Assembly (NCBI GenBank): GCA_016787225.1
Contig: JAEUUY010000005.1
Span: 62,001-126,000, forward strand
Length of the DNA stretch: 64,000 nucleotides
From: Chitinophagales bacterium
Lineage (GTDB): Bacteria > Bacteroidota > Bacteroidia > Chitinophagales > JADJOU01
Direction of reading: 5' to 3'
Under the pieces are notes generated by a model that saw only the letters and a list, made by a program, of their open reading frames with translations, made no database searches and was not told the origin of the DNA. This document shows, piece by piece, positions 42,746 to 51,694 of the stretch. Both the position numbers and the translations under genes were made by a program. How positions within the stretch are numbered: the first letter of the stretch is position 1; every line of letters begins with the position of its first letter.

Positions 42746-42829
42746 AGTCGCAGTAGTCAGTCATAGTGGTCGGTCAAAAGTGGAAAGTTATGTATTGATA
42801 TAGTTGATCATTTTCAAATTTTCAAATTA
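42746..42829. repeat. Intergenic repeats between aroC and lysC
   Basis: Two short repeats found elsewhere in the window sit here. Bases 42746-42778 read on the minus strand as GACCGACCACTATGACTGAC and TACTGCGACT, related to 55751-55783 and in part to 4146-4159. Bases 42808-42828 (TCATTTTCAAATTTTCAAAT plus T) match 63119-63139 exactly. Confidence 0.6.
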
Positions 42830-42842
42830 ATTCATCCCCACA

Positions 42843-43904
42843 TCAAATTCTTCTCGTTTTGGATAATAAAAACAAATCCGCAAGTACAAATGCCGTCAAA
42901 GCATCAACTATAGGCACGGCACGAGGCAATACACATGGGTCATGACGCCCTTTACCTTCCAATTCTACAGCTTCATTTTTATCATTAATTGTAGATTGTG
43001 TTTGCATAATGGTCGCTGTAGGCTTGAATGCTAAACAAAATACAATATCCATACCATTGCTAATTCCTCCTTGGATACCTCCACTATGATTTGTTTTTGT
43101 AGTTTTATCTTCCTTCCAGCTGTCATTGTGCTGGCTACCACGCATTTTTGTTCCTGCGAATCCACTGCCAATCTCAAATCCTTTACAAGCATTCAACGTG
43201 AGCATAGCCTTTGCTAACTCAGCCTCTAGTTTGTGAAATATCGGTTCTCCGAGACCTATAGGCATGTTTTTTATAACACAGGTAATCGTTCCTCCTACAG
43301 AATCACCTTCCGCTTTTGCCTTTTCTATTGCCCTTATCATTTCCTCTGCTTGAGCAGCATCTGGACAACGAACTATATTCGAATCGATTAGAGTTAAATC
43401 TGTTTGGATTTCATCATAGAGGTAATTTATATGTTCTACGGATGAAACGAAACTATTAATTTGAATATCTGGAATAAGCTGTTTTGCTAGAGTGCCAGCT
43501 ACAACCCAATTGGTGGTTTCGCGTGCCGAAGCCCTGCCACCACCTCTTGGGTCTCGAATGCCATATTTTTCTTGATAAGTAAAATCCGCATGGGATGGCC
43601 GAAATACATTTTCCAAGTGAGTATAATCGCTTGAATTTTGATTTTGATTTTGAATAAGAAAACCTATGGAATGACCAGTAGTTCTTCCATTGTAGATACC
43701 AGAGAGAAACTCAACATCATCGGCTTCTATTCGAGCGGTGGTTAAGTTACTTTGACCTGGTTTTCGTCTAGCGAGTTGTTTCTTGATGGCCTCAAAATCG
43801 AGTTCTACCCCCGCTGGAAATCCATCCAAAATTCCACCTATCGCTACGCCATGACTTTCGCCAAAGGAGGTGAGTCGGAGTATATGACCTATAGAGTTGA
43901 ACAT
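42843..43904 (-). CDS. aroC: Chorismate synthase
   Basis: FMN-dependent last enzyme of the shikimate pathway, forming chorismate from EPSP. It has 353 residues, the normal length. Signatures are [15 protein letters not shown] near the start, [48 protein letters not shown] (phosphate and FMN contacts) and [15 protein letters not shown] near the end. It lies on the same strand as lysC but 123 bp upstream, separated by intergenic repeats. Confidence 0.98.
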   Translation of the reverse strand: MFNSIGHILRLTSFGESHGVAIGGILDGFPAGVELDFEAIKKQLARRKPGQSNLTTARIEADDVEFLSGIYNGRTTGHSIGFLIQNQNQNSSDYTHLENVFRPSHADFTYQEKYGIRDPRGGGRASARETTNWVVAGTLAKQLIPDIQINSFVSSVEHINYLYDEIQTDLTLIDSNIVRCPDAAQAEEMIRAIEKAKAEGDSVGGTITCVIKNMPIGLGEPIFHKLEAELAKAMLTLNACKGFEIGSGFAGTKMRGSQHNDSWKEDKTTKTNHSGGIQGGISNGMDIVFCLAFKPTATIMQTQSTINDKNEAVELEGKGRHDPCVLPRAVPIVDALTAFVLADLFLLSKTRRI

Positions 43905-44017
43905 TAGGCAAAGGTAAGAGAAAAAAAGTATTTAAAAATTTTTCGTAGTACCATATTCAATAATGTATTATAATATCTTCTAAAGTCGATTGTGCTATTT
44001 ATAAATTCTAAAAATAA

Positions 44018-44051
44018 TTTGATTAAATGTCAAAATTTTAGTTTATTTTTG
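44018..44051 (+). promoter_or_regulatory. Bacteroidota-type promoter for the WG-repeat/giant-protein pair
   Basis: TTTG at 44018-44021 and TATTTTTG at 44044-44051 (TAnnTTTG) with 22 bases between them, 19 bases before the ATG at 44071. It is in the divergent region from aroC. Function is inferred from the consensus. Confidence 0.5.
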
Positions 44052-44070
44052 TGATACTAAAAACTAAAAC

Positions 44071-44793
44071 ATGAGAAAACTTTGCTATGTCATCTTTTAT
44101 TTACTAATAACAAATTATGGTTTTGCTCAGCAGTCCATTGTTGCCCAACCTAAATTATTGAAATATACCCAAGATTATAAAGTTGGATATAAGAATCAAA
44201 ACGGGGAAGTCGTGATACTGAATAAATATACAGCAGGTAGCGAGTTTGAGAATGGCTATGCAATTATTCTCATAGGTTCTAAACGGGGTTATTTAGACCA
44301 ATATGGCAATGAGAGCATTCCTCCTCAATATCAAGATGCTTCACCATTTTACTATGGACTGGCCTGTGTTAAGAAAGATGGTTATTATGGTTATATCAAT
44401 CCACAAAACCAATGGGTCATCAAAAATACCTTCCAAAATGCATTTAGCTTCTATGAAGGAGTAGCACGTGTACAGGTCAATGATAAGTGGGGATTGATTA
44501 ATCTGAGAGGAGAATTTATCCTGCCTCCAGACTACCTAGATATCAAAGACTGCGCTTTTGGCTTGATTCTTGCTAAAAAAGATAAACTTTACGGTTACCT
44601 TAGACCAGACGGACGTTGGAAAATTTCTCCTCAGTATGAGCAAGCTATGTCTTTTATCTATGATGGCACCGCAGAGGTGATAATGAATGGTAAAACCTAC
44701 CTTATCAATCAGCAAAATGAAATCATAAGAGAGGTCAATCATGAAGAAGAACATGAAGAAACGGAGAGAAAATATAAAGCAGGATTAAAATGA
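44071..44793 (+). CDS. Secreted WG-repeat protein
   Basis: 240 residues with a signal peptide (ends NYGFAQ). Consecutive WG (KWG-type) beta repeats follow: KRGYLDQYGNESIPPQYQDA, then YYGYINPQNQWVIKNTFQNA, KWGLINLRGEFILPPDYLDI and LYGYLRPDGRWKISPQYEQA. WG repeats are beta hairpins thought to bind protein or ligand; the partner is unknown. The stop overlaps the start of the next gene by four bases (ATGA), so it is made together with the 1494-residue T9SS-type protein. Confidence 0.85.
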   Translation: MRKLCYVIFYLLITNYGFAQQSIVAQPKLLKYTQDYKVGYKNQNGEVVILNKYTAGSEFENGYAIILIGSKRGYLDQYGNESIPPQYQDASPFYYGLACVKKDGYYGYINPQNQWVIKNTFQNAFSFYEGVARVQVNDKWGLINLRGEFILPPDYLDIKDCAFGLILAKKDKLYGYLRPDGRWKISPQYEQAMSFIYDGTAEVIMNGKTYLINQQNEIIREVNHEEEHEETERKYKAGLK

Positions 44794-47700
44794 AATGGCT
44801 ACAAGTCCTTATTCTCAGTGCATTTTTTAATAGCCTCAGCTATGGACAAAATGGTGGTGTGTGGACTTGGATTCATGGTGATACAATTCTAGGAGTGAAA
44901 AACTATGGGGTTAAAGGAGTGCCATCTCCAAGTAACTTACCCCCTGGTAGATATCATCCTGCATTTTGGCAAGATAAAAATGGTAAGTTCTGGATCTTTA
45001 GTGGTTCGCCAGCCCCTTCTGATATGTGGATGTATGACCCTTTAACGAATGTATGGACATGGATGAGTGGCGATTCTACCCAAACAAATGGTGTTTACGG
45101 TACTAAAGGAGTACCATCCACTAGCAACTATCCAAAATGGAGAGGGTGGGGTGCAAGCTGCTGGACAGATAGTATAGGTGATTTGTGGATGTTTGGTGGT
45201 TCAGGCTGTAATGACTTATGGCGATATCATATTCCTACCAATGAATGGACATGGATGAGCGGAGACAATCCAAATACAGGGCTTACTACTGGTAGAAATT
45301 ATGGAACTAAAGGTGTATCATCTACCTCAAATTTTCCTGGTACACGAGCAGAATGTAAGTCAAACTGGGTATATCATAATGAGCTTATTTTTTTTGGAGG
45401 TAGTAGTTTCAATGATGTGTGGTCATATTCTATATCAGGGAATGTATGGACGTGGATTGGTGGCAATAATGCTAGTTCTACTCCTAATTATGGTACTATG
45501 GGGGTCTCAAGTCCTTCTAACAATCCACCTGGAGCAAATCATACCTATACACGTTGGAAATCTGGAAGTAAATTGTTTGTTTTTTCTTTTGGTTCTAAAA
45601 ATGATGTTTGGAGTTTTGATATGAACAATAAACAGTTTACATGGGAATTGGGACAAAACCCATCTTCCAATACTGGTATTCCACCACCAGCAAATTGCGT
45701 TGTAGGAGGATATTTCCCTAAAGCCAGGGGTGAAAATCATACAGTTCAAACTACAGATTGCAATAGAGCTTTCTGGACATACGGTGGAGGTGATTGTGAT
45801 TTATGGCTATATAGGCTAACTACTAATGATTGGATGAGGGTTAGTAAAAATTCTAATTCAAATTGTCGACCAATATACGGCTCGAAAGGTATTACGAATC
45901 CTTTAAATCATCCTGGAAATAAATATGGTTTCCCGATGTGGACAGACGACAATAATAATTTATATATTTTTAGTGGTCATATAGGGTCTAATGATTTATG
46001 GAGGTTTGAGCCCGATATTGCTTGTATAGGAACAGTGCTCAATGCTAGATCAATTTATAAACCTAACAAAACCTCAATTTGCACTTCTAATGATTCTGTA
46101 GTATTAACTCTAGACACCATTCTATATAATGTTACCTGGAATCCCACAAGCAATGTGACAGTTAATGCAGACACTTCACGTTTAGTGTTTAAATCTAGTA
46201 TTAAGACTGACTATATGGTCACTGCCTTCGGCGGCAAGTGTACAGCCATTGATACTTTGCGATTTACTGTGAATATGGGTAGTCATACCTTTGATACCTT
46301 AATAGATACAACCTGCCTTATCGGCAAATACCCATTTAGTCAAAGTGGAATTTATGACTATGTTATTCGGAACGCTAGCGGTTGTGATAGCAATATCCGT
46401 CTTCAGCTTACTATGAGAAATAATATTGATACCACCAAGGCGGAGATATGCAAAGGAAGTACTTATTTATTTCAAGGTAGCAATTATTCTACAACGGGGA
46501 TATATCAAAAAAACTATAAAAATCAGTATAACTGCGATAGCACCAAAGTGCTTGTATTGAAGGTAAATAATCCGGATACAGTCTATGTCAAACAAACTAT
46601 ATGCATGGGTGATACGTTTACCTATCGTGGAAATAAATACACTGCTTCTGGAAACTACAATTTTGCAAGTGGTTGTGGAATGGATGTATTGTCTTTATGG
46701 GTAAGACCTAAAGATTCATTTGTGATCTTCGATACCTTCTGTACTGGAGATACGTTTAAATATCAAGCGCATCGCTATAATAGCGCAGGAACATACTCGC
46801 ACAAATATACCAACTCTGATGGCTGTGATAGCTTTATGGTATTTAATCTACATGTAAAAACCAAGACCAGTGATACCATACGCATAGACTCCATTATATT
46901 CGAAAATCTCTGTTCTATTAATAATAAACGTATTTATATTTTCCCATTAAATACAGATTTCAAAAATAAATATTCTCGTGATTTCGGATATAATTATCAG
47001 CCAGCTAGTATTTTCTATAATCTGATTGCTGGTACTTATCCTATTCGTATTAAGCGAGGTTGTGCCTTCCTTGACACTCCTGTTACACTGCCTTATAGGG
47101 AAAGAGACACCTCTGTCATCAATGATGAAACTTGTGAACTTTTTCCATATTATTTTAATGGAAAATACATCACGAAAACAGGAGTCTATTGGGATACTTT
47201 TACCAATGTTTATCAATGTGATAGTTTTATTAAGTTAAATTTAATTGTTCACAAGACGGATTCATCAACTATTCGTGATACGATATGTAGAGGAGATACG
47301 GTAATATTTGATGGAATACCAAGAGCAGTGGCTGGGGTATATTACCAGCGTATCAAACTCTTCGAAGGCTGCGATAGCACAGTTAAATTTATACTCTCTG
47401 TCAAGCGCCGTGATACCATGATTCATAATCGAAGCATCTGCCAGGGCGATACCTTAAATTTTGCTGGCAACAGATATACTGAAGCTGGTAGCTACAAATT
47501 AAGCTATATAAATAAACATGGCTGCGATAGCTTTGTTCACCTAAATCTTACAATCAAGCGTCGTGATACTTTTTCTTTTAATGACACCATTTGCCGAGGT
47601 AGTAGTAAATTGTTTGAAGGAATTGCCCATAAGATTAGCGGAAATTTTGTATATAAACTGACGAATCGTGAAGGATGTGATAGCTTTAGAATATTAAATT

Positions 47701-49274
47701 TAGTGGTGCAGCGCCAAGATACCCATACGTTGAAGTATGCTAAATGTATCGATGACTCTGTTATTCATGGAGGTGTCACCTATAAAACAACAGGAATTCA
47801 CAACAAGCTTTATAAAAATATCTTCAACTGTGACAGTTTAGTCATTCTCGATTTGAAGTTTTCTAATTTTGAAATTGAAACTATAACTAAAAGTATATGT
47901 CCTGGGGATAGTTATGAAGGATATAAATTAGTGGGAACCCATCACGATACTATCAAACGCAAGGGTAAATGTGATTCTATCAGAGAATTGATTTTATCAC
48001 ACACACCTATCCCTATTACCAAGCTGTCGCCGAGTATATGTAAGACGAAAGTATATACCTATAGGAGTAAGTCTTATTCTCAAGCTGGAGTTTACTATGA
48101 TACGATTTTGACTTCACGAAACTGTGATAGTATTATTGAAATAGGTTTAACCGTATTCGATACGAGTTTTTCTACTTTACATTATTCCATTTGCAAAAAT
48201 GAAACCTATTTATTCAACAATCAATATCTCAGCCAGCCTGGGATATATAAAGATACCTCAGTAAATCATCTTGGCTGCGATAGCTTTATTTATCTAACTT
48301 TAGGATATAGACCGCCAATATATGATTCAGTGAGAGTGGAGAAATGTTTTGGAGAAAGCTACAGAGGATATACTAAGACAGGAACTTATAGAGATACTAT
48401 TCAAACAGCAATCGGCTGCGATAGTATTTTGAAAATAAATTTGAAGATACTGGCAGGACCATATCCATTTGAACAAAAGCTGGAGGATTGTAAATCGATA
48501 CTGTTTAAAAACAAACTGTACACCAATTCAATTTTGATACATGATACACTCTATAATAAACTGAGTTGCGACTCCGTTTATCGTAAAACGAACATTCTAA
48601 TAAGACCTAAACCACAGAAAGGACCATTGGAATACCTCACTTTCTGTGACTCTATTCGTATGTCGGATGGCAAGGTCTATCGATTCAATTTTAGCTATCA
48701 GGATACGATAAAAACTAAAGATGCTCTGGCTTGTGATAGTTTATATCTGCCCAAACAATTAGAAAAAAAGACTAGAGTCAATCTCACTATTTCGGTTATT
48801 CCTAAGTTTGATGAGTATTTCAAAGGTGAGAAAGTGGAACTTACTACCTATCCAGCTAAAAAGCTTTTCTGGACAACGGGCGATACCATAGCTAAAATTA
48901 AATTAGTATTAAATGAAGATCAAATGATAGAAGTGATAGGTTGGGATAGTGAAGAGTGTAAGGATACCGCAGCTATTTCGCTTCGTGTGATAGAACCAGG
49001 TCTTCTCGACATCCCCAATGCTTTCGCACCAAGTGGTATGCCAGAAAATAGAATATTCAAACCTAATTTTAAAGGTATGGTAGAAATCACGCGTTTTGAA
49101 ATCTACAATCGATGGGGTGAGAAAATTTATAGCACCAATACCAAAGATAATATTGGCTGGGATGGCACCTACAAAGGCGAAGATGTCCCAAGTGGACTAT
49201 TCTCTTACTTACTAGAGTACAAAGTCAATCGTCATACCTTTTTCAAATCTGGGGAAGTGCTGTTGGTGAGGTAG
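44790..49274 (+). CDS. Large T9SS-type surface protein: kelch-like head, divergent CDSF repeats, CHU_C tail
   Basis: 1494 residues. A signal peptide (ends LSYGQ) is followed by a kelch/galactose-oxidase-like propeller, about residues 20-410, with repeated VWTWMSGDS ... GTKGVPSTSNYP ... DLWMFGGSG blocks. About fifteen divergent repeats of the same family as in 20647-27957 follow (GCDSFVHLNLTI, NCDSIIEIGLTV, GCDSILKINLKI; upstream half TICRGDT or SICQGDT). A gliding-motility/CHU_C domain closes the protein (IPNAFAPSGMPENR, IYNRWGEKIYS, GWDGTYKGEDVP, SGEVLLVR). Its stop is only 3 bp from the end of the convergent TonB receptor gene, with no terminator between. A secreted surface protein or adhesin is inferred. 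Confidence 0.88.
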   Translation: MKWLQVLILSAFFNSLSYGQNGGVWTWIHGDTILGVKNYGVKGVPSPSNLPPGRYHPAFWQDKNGKFWIFSGSPAPSDMWMYDPLTNVWTWMSGDSTQTNGVYGTKGVPSTSNYPKWRGWGASCWTDSIGDLWMFGGSGCNDLWRYHIPTNEWTWMSGDNPNTGLTTGRNYGTKGVSSTSNFPGTRAECKSNWVYHNELIFFGGSSFNDVWSYSISGNVWTWIGGNNASSTPNYGTMGVSSPSNNPPGANHTYTRWKSGSKLFVFSFGSKNDVWSFDMNNKQFTWELGQNPSSNTGIPPPANCVVGGYFPKARGENHTVQTTDCNRAFWTYGGGDCDLWLYRLTTNDWMRVSKNSNSNCRPIYGSKGITNPLNHPGNKYGFPMWTDDNNNLYIFSGHIGSNDLWRFEPDIACIGTVLNARSIYKPNKTSICTSNDSVVLTLDTILYNVTWNPTSNVTVNADTSRLVFKSSIKTDYMVTAFGGKCTAIDTLRFTVNMGSHTFDTLIDTTCLIGKYPFSQSGIYDYVIRNASGCDSNIRLQLTMRNNIDTTKAEICKGSTYLFQGSNYSTTGIYQKNYKNQYNCDSTKVLVLKVNNPDTVYVKQTICMGDTFTYRGNKYTASGNYNFASGCGMDVLSLWVRPKDSFVIFDTFCTGDTFKYQAHRYNSAGTYSHKYTNSDGCDSFMVFNLHVKTKTSDTIRIDSIIFENLCSINNKRIYIFPLNTDFKNKYSRDFGYNYQPASIFYNLIAGTYPIRIKRGCAFLDTPVTLPYRERDTSVINDETCELFPYYFNGKYITKTGVYWDTFTNVYQCDSFIKLNLIVHKTDSSTIRDTICRGDTVIFDGIPRAVAGVYYQRIKLFEGCDSTVKFILSVKRRDTMIHNRSICQGDTLNFAGNRYTEAGSYKLSYINKHGCDSFVHLNLTIKRRDTFSFNDTICRGSSKLFEGIAHKISGNFVYKLTNREGCDSFRILNLVVQRQDTHTLKYAKCIDDSVIHGGVTYKTTGIHNKLYKNIFNCDSLVILDLKFSNFEIETITKSICPGDSYEGYKLVGTHHDTIKRKGKCDSIRELILSHTPIPITKLSPSICKTKVYTYRSKSYSQAGVYYDTILTSRNCDSIIEIGLTVFDTSFSTLHYSICKNETYLFNNQYLSQPGIYKDTSVNHLGCDSFIYLTLGYRPPIYDSVRVEKCFGESYRGYTKTGTYRDTIQTAIGCDSILKINLKILAGPYPFEQKLEDCKSILFKNKLYTNSILIHDTLYNKLSCDSVYRKTNILIRPKPQKGPLEYLTFCDSIRMSDGKVYRFNFSYQDTIKTKDALACDSLYLPKQLEKKTRVNLTISVIPKFDEYFKGEKVELTTYPAKKLFWTTGDTIAKIKLVLNEDQMIEVIGWDSEECKDTAAISLRVIEPGLLDIPNAFAPSGMPENRIFKPNFKGMVEITRFEIYNRWGEKIYSTNTKDNIGWDGTYKGEDVPSGLFSYLLEYKVNRHTFFKSGEVLLVR

Positions 49275-49277
49275 ATT

Positions 49278-51500
49278 CTACATTTTCACCCCAAAACTCA
49301 CATACCATGTTCTACCTTCCCCAGGAATCAAGCCTGGACCTGGATAGCCTCCTGCACGACGAGTAGCATAGTTTTTATCATTGAGATTATTGATGCCGAA
49401 TCCTAGGTTATATTTTCCATTGACTTTATATTGTGCCGAAAGATCTAGAACGGTATATCCTTCAATTTTTCCTGCTGTGGCAGCAGCATTTGCCGCTTCG
49501 GTATTAGATGCATCCGTGAAGAAATCACTCGTAGTGCGACTCTGAACTTGAATTCCAAATCGTTTGTAACTGTAGTTGATACCTGTACTTACTATCCAGC
49601 GAGGTGCATACTCTACCTCATTTCCTTTGAGGTTGGTCTCTGTAATTTTTACATTGGGAGCAGTACCTGTAACAGAATAGGTTTTGAAATCTGTGTAGTA
49701 CGCATCGATATAGGCTGCACTATTATATACACTCATGCGACCAAATCCTTGATCTTGTTTCAAAAATTTAGTTACATCGATTTCAATAAAACTTTCAATA
49801 CCTCTATGAATAGCTTGACCGAGGTTGGTTCGATACTGATAGCTAGCCAGCGCAGGGTTGTCATTTATGAATTTTCTAACCGTACCTATTTTATTATTGT
49901 ACAACAAGTAAAAACCACTTACGTCATATTTGAATACACCATCGATATTGCCTCTAAAACCTAAGTCAATATTCCATCCACTATTGTCTTTGAGATCGGG
50001 GTCTATGACGTCAGTGGTCGCAGGTGGCACCAATTCGCTAAATAGTACAGGGCGAAATGCCTGCGTCGCAGAGCCATATATGCTCCATTTTTCACAGTTT
50101 TTGTACTGAAAACTCAGGCCACCTAACAATACATTTCTAGTAATCTCCGTATTCGGAGCCATAGTCTCAGCTGTCGCCGTTTTATTCAAGCGGCCAGTCA
50201 TGGTGCTTTCTATAAATTCATAACGCACCCCCGGTGTCACTGAAAATTTATCTGATATATGAAAAGTATTTTCTGCAAAAGCTGCCATATTCTTGGTATT
50301 AAAGTCGAGAGCTAAGGGAAAATAACCGTTGAGTTCTGTGAGGTCAAAATCTGCTCCTGTAGTGCCTCGTCCTCTTTGGTTTCTATCGGTATGGGCTGTA
50401 TATGCACGAATTCCCAATGATAAATCTTGAGTTCGATGGTTAATTTTATACGTAATTCTATTTCTCCACTCTATACCGAAATTTCTATAAAAATCTCTAT
50501 CAATTTGTCTATTCGCTTGTAACCCTGTTAAAGGATTGACGGCATCTACTACATTTGCTGCTGCCAAGAAACCTACACTATTTCGCTCGCCCCATAATCC
50601 GAATGCTGAAATTTGCATATTATAGTTATCACTAAACTTACTATTATACTGAATATTCGCTATCGTCCACGGTGTACCAAACCAGTTTCTCGCTCTATTA
50701 GATTGTCTCCAGTTTTCTTTAAACGCAGCATCTGTCAATCCTCCACCTATTTGATTCTGATAGTTCATATTCGTAAGCTCAAAAGAAATATTCGATTTTT
50801 CATTAAACTTGTATTGTAAAAATCCATGTGAATTGCGGATATCATAATAACCATTATCGCGCCAGCCATCACCTTTGCGCATATGATTGTAGAAATAGTA
50901 ATTCCATTTTTTAGTGTTGCCACTTAGTGCAGTATAGAGACTAACCATACCATAACTACCAGCTGTGATTGTACCCTCAAATGCAAGAGGTTTATTGTTG
51001 ATATTTCGCTTCAGAATATAATTTACCATCCCTCCAAACTGTGGACCATACTGGAGCGAGCCACTACCACGTATGATTTCTATTCTATCTACTGCCTCTA
51101 GTGGAGGATTGTAGTATGCTTCTGGATACCCAAAAACATCAGATGATATATCATAGCCATTTTGTCGGGTATTAAATTCCCAGCTTCTATTGGGGTTGAG
51201 ACCTCTGGTAGAAATACCTATTTGTATTCCCGAACCATCCGTTTCCCAATAATTCAATCCAGGAACCTTGGCCATGGCTTGTCGGATATTATTTGTAGCC
51301 TTATTGGATATCACATTATCTAATAAAATAGTTTCATTTTTCTTGCCTTCGAGAATGAGAAAATCTTGATTACTCGACTGAATAATCACAGAATTTTTAT
51401 TGCCTTGAACATGAACTTCTGGAAGCTTCTTACTTCCTTGTGGGATTAATTGGATAAAAACTAAAGAGAAGGATATGACCGCAATTAGTTTTTTTGACAT
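49278..51500 (-). CDS. TonB-dependent outer-membrane receptor, FecA-like
   Basis: 740 residues with a signal peptide. The plug domain contains NNIRQAMAKVPGLNYWET, ISTRGLNPNRSWEFNTRQNG, VDRIEIIRGSGSLQYGPQFG and GGMVNYILKR, then a 22-strand-type barrel ends in VSFGVKM. The RGLNPNRSWEFNTRQ/YPEAYYNPP block is typical of the ferric-dicitrate-like (FecA) receptors of Bacteroidota. No N-terminal signalling or carboxypeptidase domain is present, so it is a transporter without an obvious anti-sigma partner. The leader carries two copies of a palindrome that looks like a metal-repressor operator, supporting an iron-related substrate. Confidence 0.88.
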   Translation of the reverse strand: MSKKLIAVISFSLVFIQLIPQGSKKLPEVHVQGNKNSVIIQSSNQDFLILEGKKNETILLDNVISNKATNNIRQAMAKVPGLNYWETDGSGIQIGISTRGLNPNRSWEFNTRQNGYDISSDVFGYPEAYYNPPLEAVDRIEIIRGSGSLQYGPQFGGMVNYILKRNINNKPLAFEGTITAGSYGMVSLYTALSGNTKKWNYYFYNHMRKGDGWRDNGYYDIRNSHGFLQYKFNEKSNISFELTNMNYQNQIGGGLTDAAFKENWRQSNRARNWFGTPWTIANIQYNSKFSDNYNMQISAFGLWGERNSVGFLAAANVVDAVNPLTGLQANRQIDRDFYRNFGIEWRNRITYKINHRTQDLSLGIRAYTAHTDRNQRGRGTTGADFDLTELNGYFPLALDFNTKNMAAFAENTFHISDKFSVTPGVRYEFIESTMTGRLNKTATAETMAPNTEITRNVLLGGLSFQYKNCEKWSIYGSATQAFRPVLFSELVPPATTDVIDPDLKDNSGWNIDLGFRGNIDGVFKYDVSGFYLLYNNKIGTVRKFINDNPALASYQYRTNLGQAIHRGIESFIEIDVTKFLKQDQGFGRMSVYNSAAYIDAYYTDFKTYSVTGTAPNVKITETNLKGNEVEYAPRWIVSTGINYSYKRFGIQVQSRTTSDFFTDASNTEAANAAATAGKIEGYTVLDLSAQYKVNGKYNLGFGINNLNDKNYATRRAGGYPGPGLIPGEGRTWYVSFGVKM

Positions 51501-51506
51501 ACTGGT

Positions 51507-51571
51507 TTTATTTAGAATGATTATAATTAATTAGATCTGCAAATATATATTTATTTAGAATTATTCTAATT
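51507..51571 (-). promoter_or_regulatory. Two Fur/DtxR-like operator palindromes upstream of the FecA-like receptor
   Basis: TTAGAATTATTCTAA at 51555-51569 is a perfect 7-1-7 palindrome within TTATTTAGAAT-TATTCTAATTAA. A second copy with one-sided changes, TTAGAATGATTATAA, lies at 51512-51526 in the same context (TTTATTTAGAAT...ATTAA). Both lie between the receptor start and the divergent lipoprotein gene. Control by an iron-responsive repressor is inferred from the receptor type. Confidence 0.55.
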
Positions 51572-51694
51572 AAAAAATAATACTATTTGGTATTTTAATT
51601 GGCAAACCTAGCACTAAGTGCAACAAAATTAAACAGTTAAAAGGTGCATAAACTTTGTTTTTTTTAAACTACATTTGTCCAAAATCAGAATTTA

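Noticed and set aside
51670-51677. TACATTTG before the binding lipoprotein and TATATTTG at 57668-57675 before the large TonB receptor as promoters
   Set aside because: The -7 element fits the Bacteroidota consensus but no properly spaced -33 element was found; in AT-rich DNA such 8-mers are common, so they are not listed as features.
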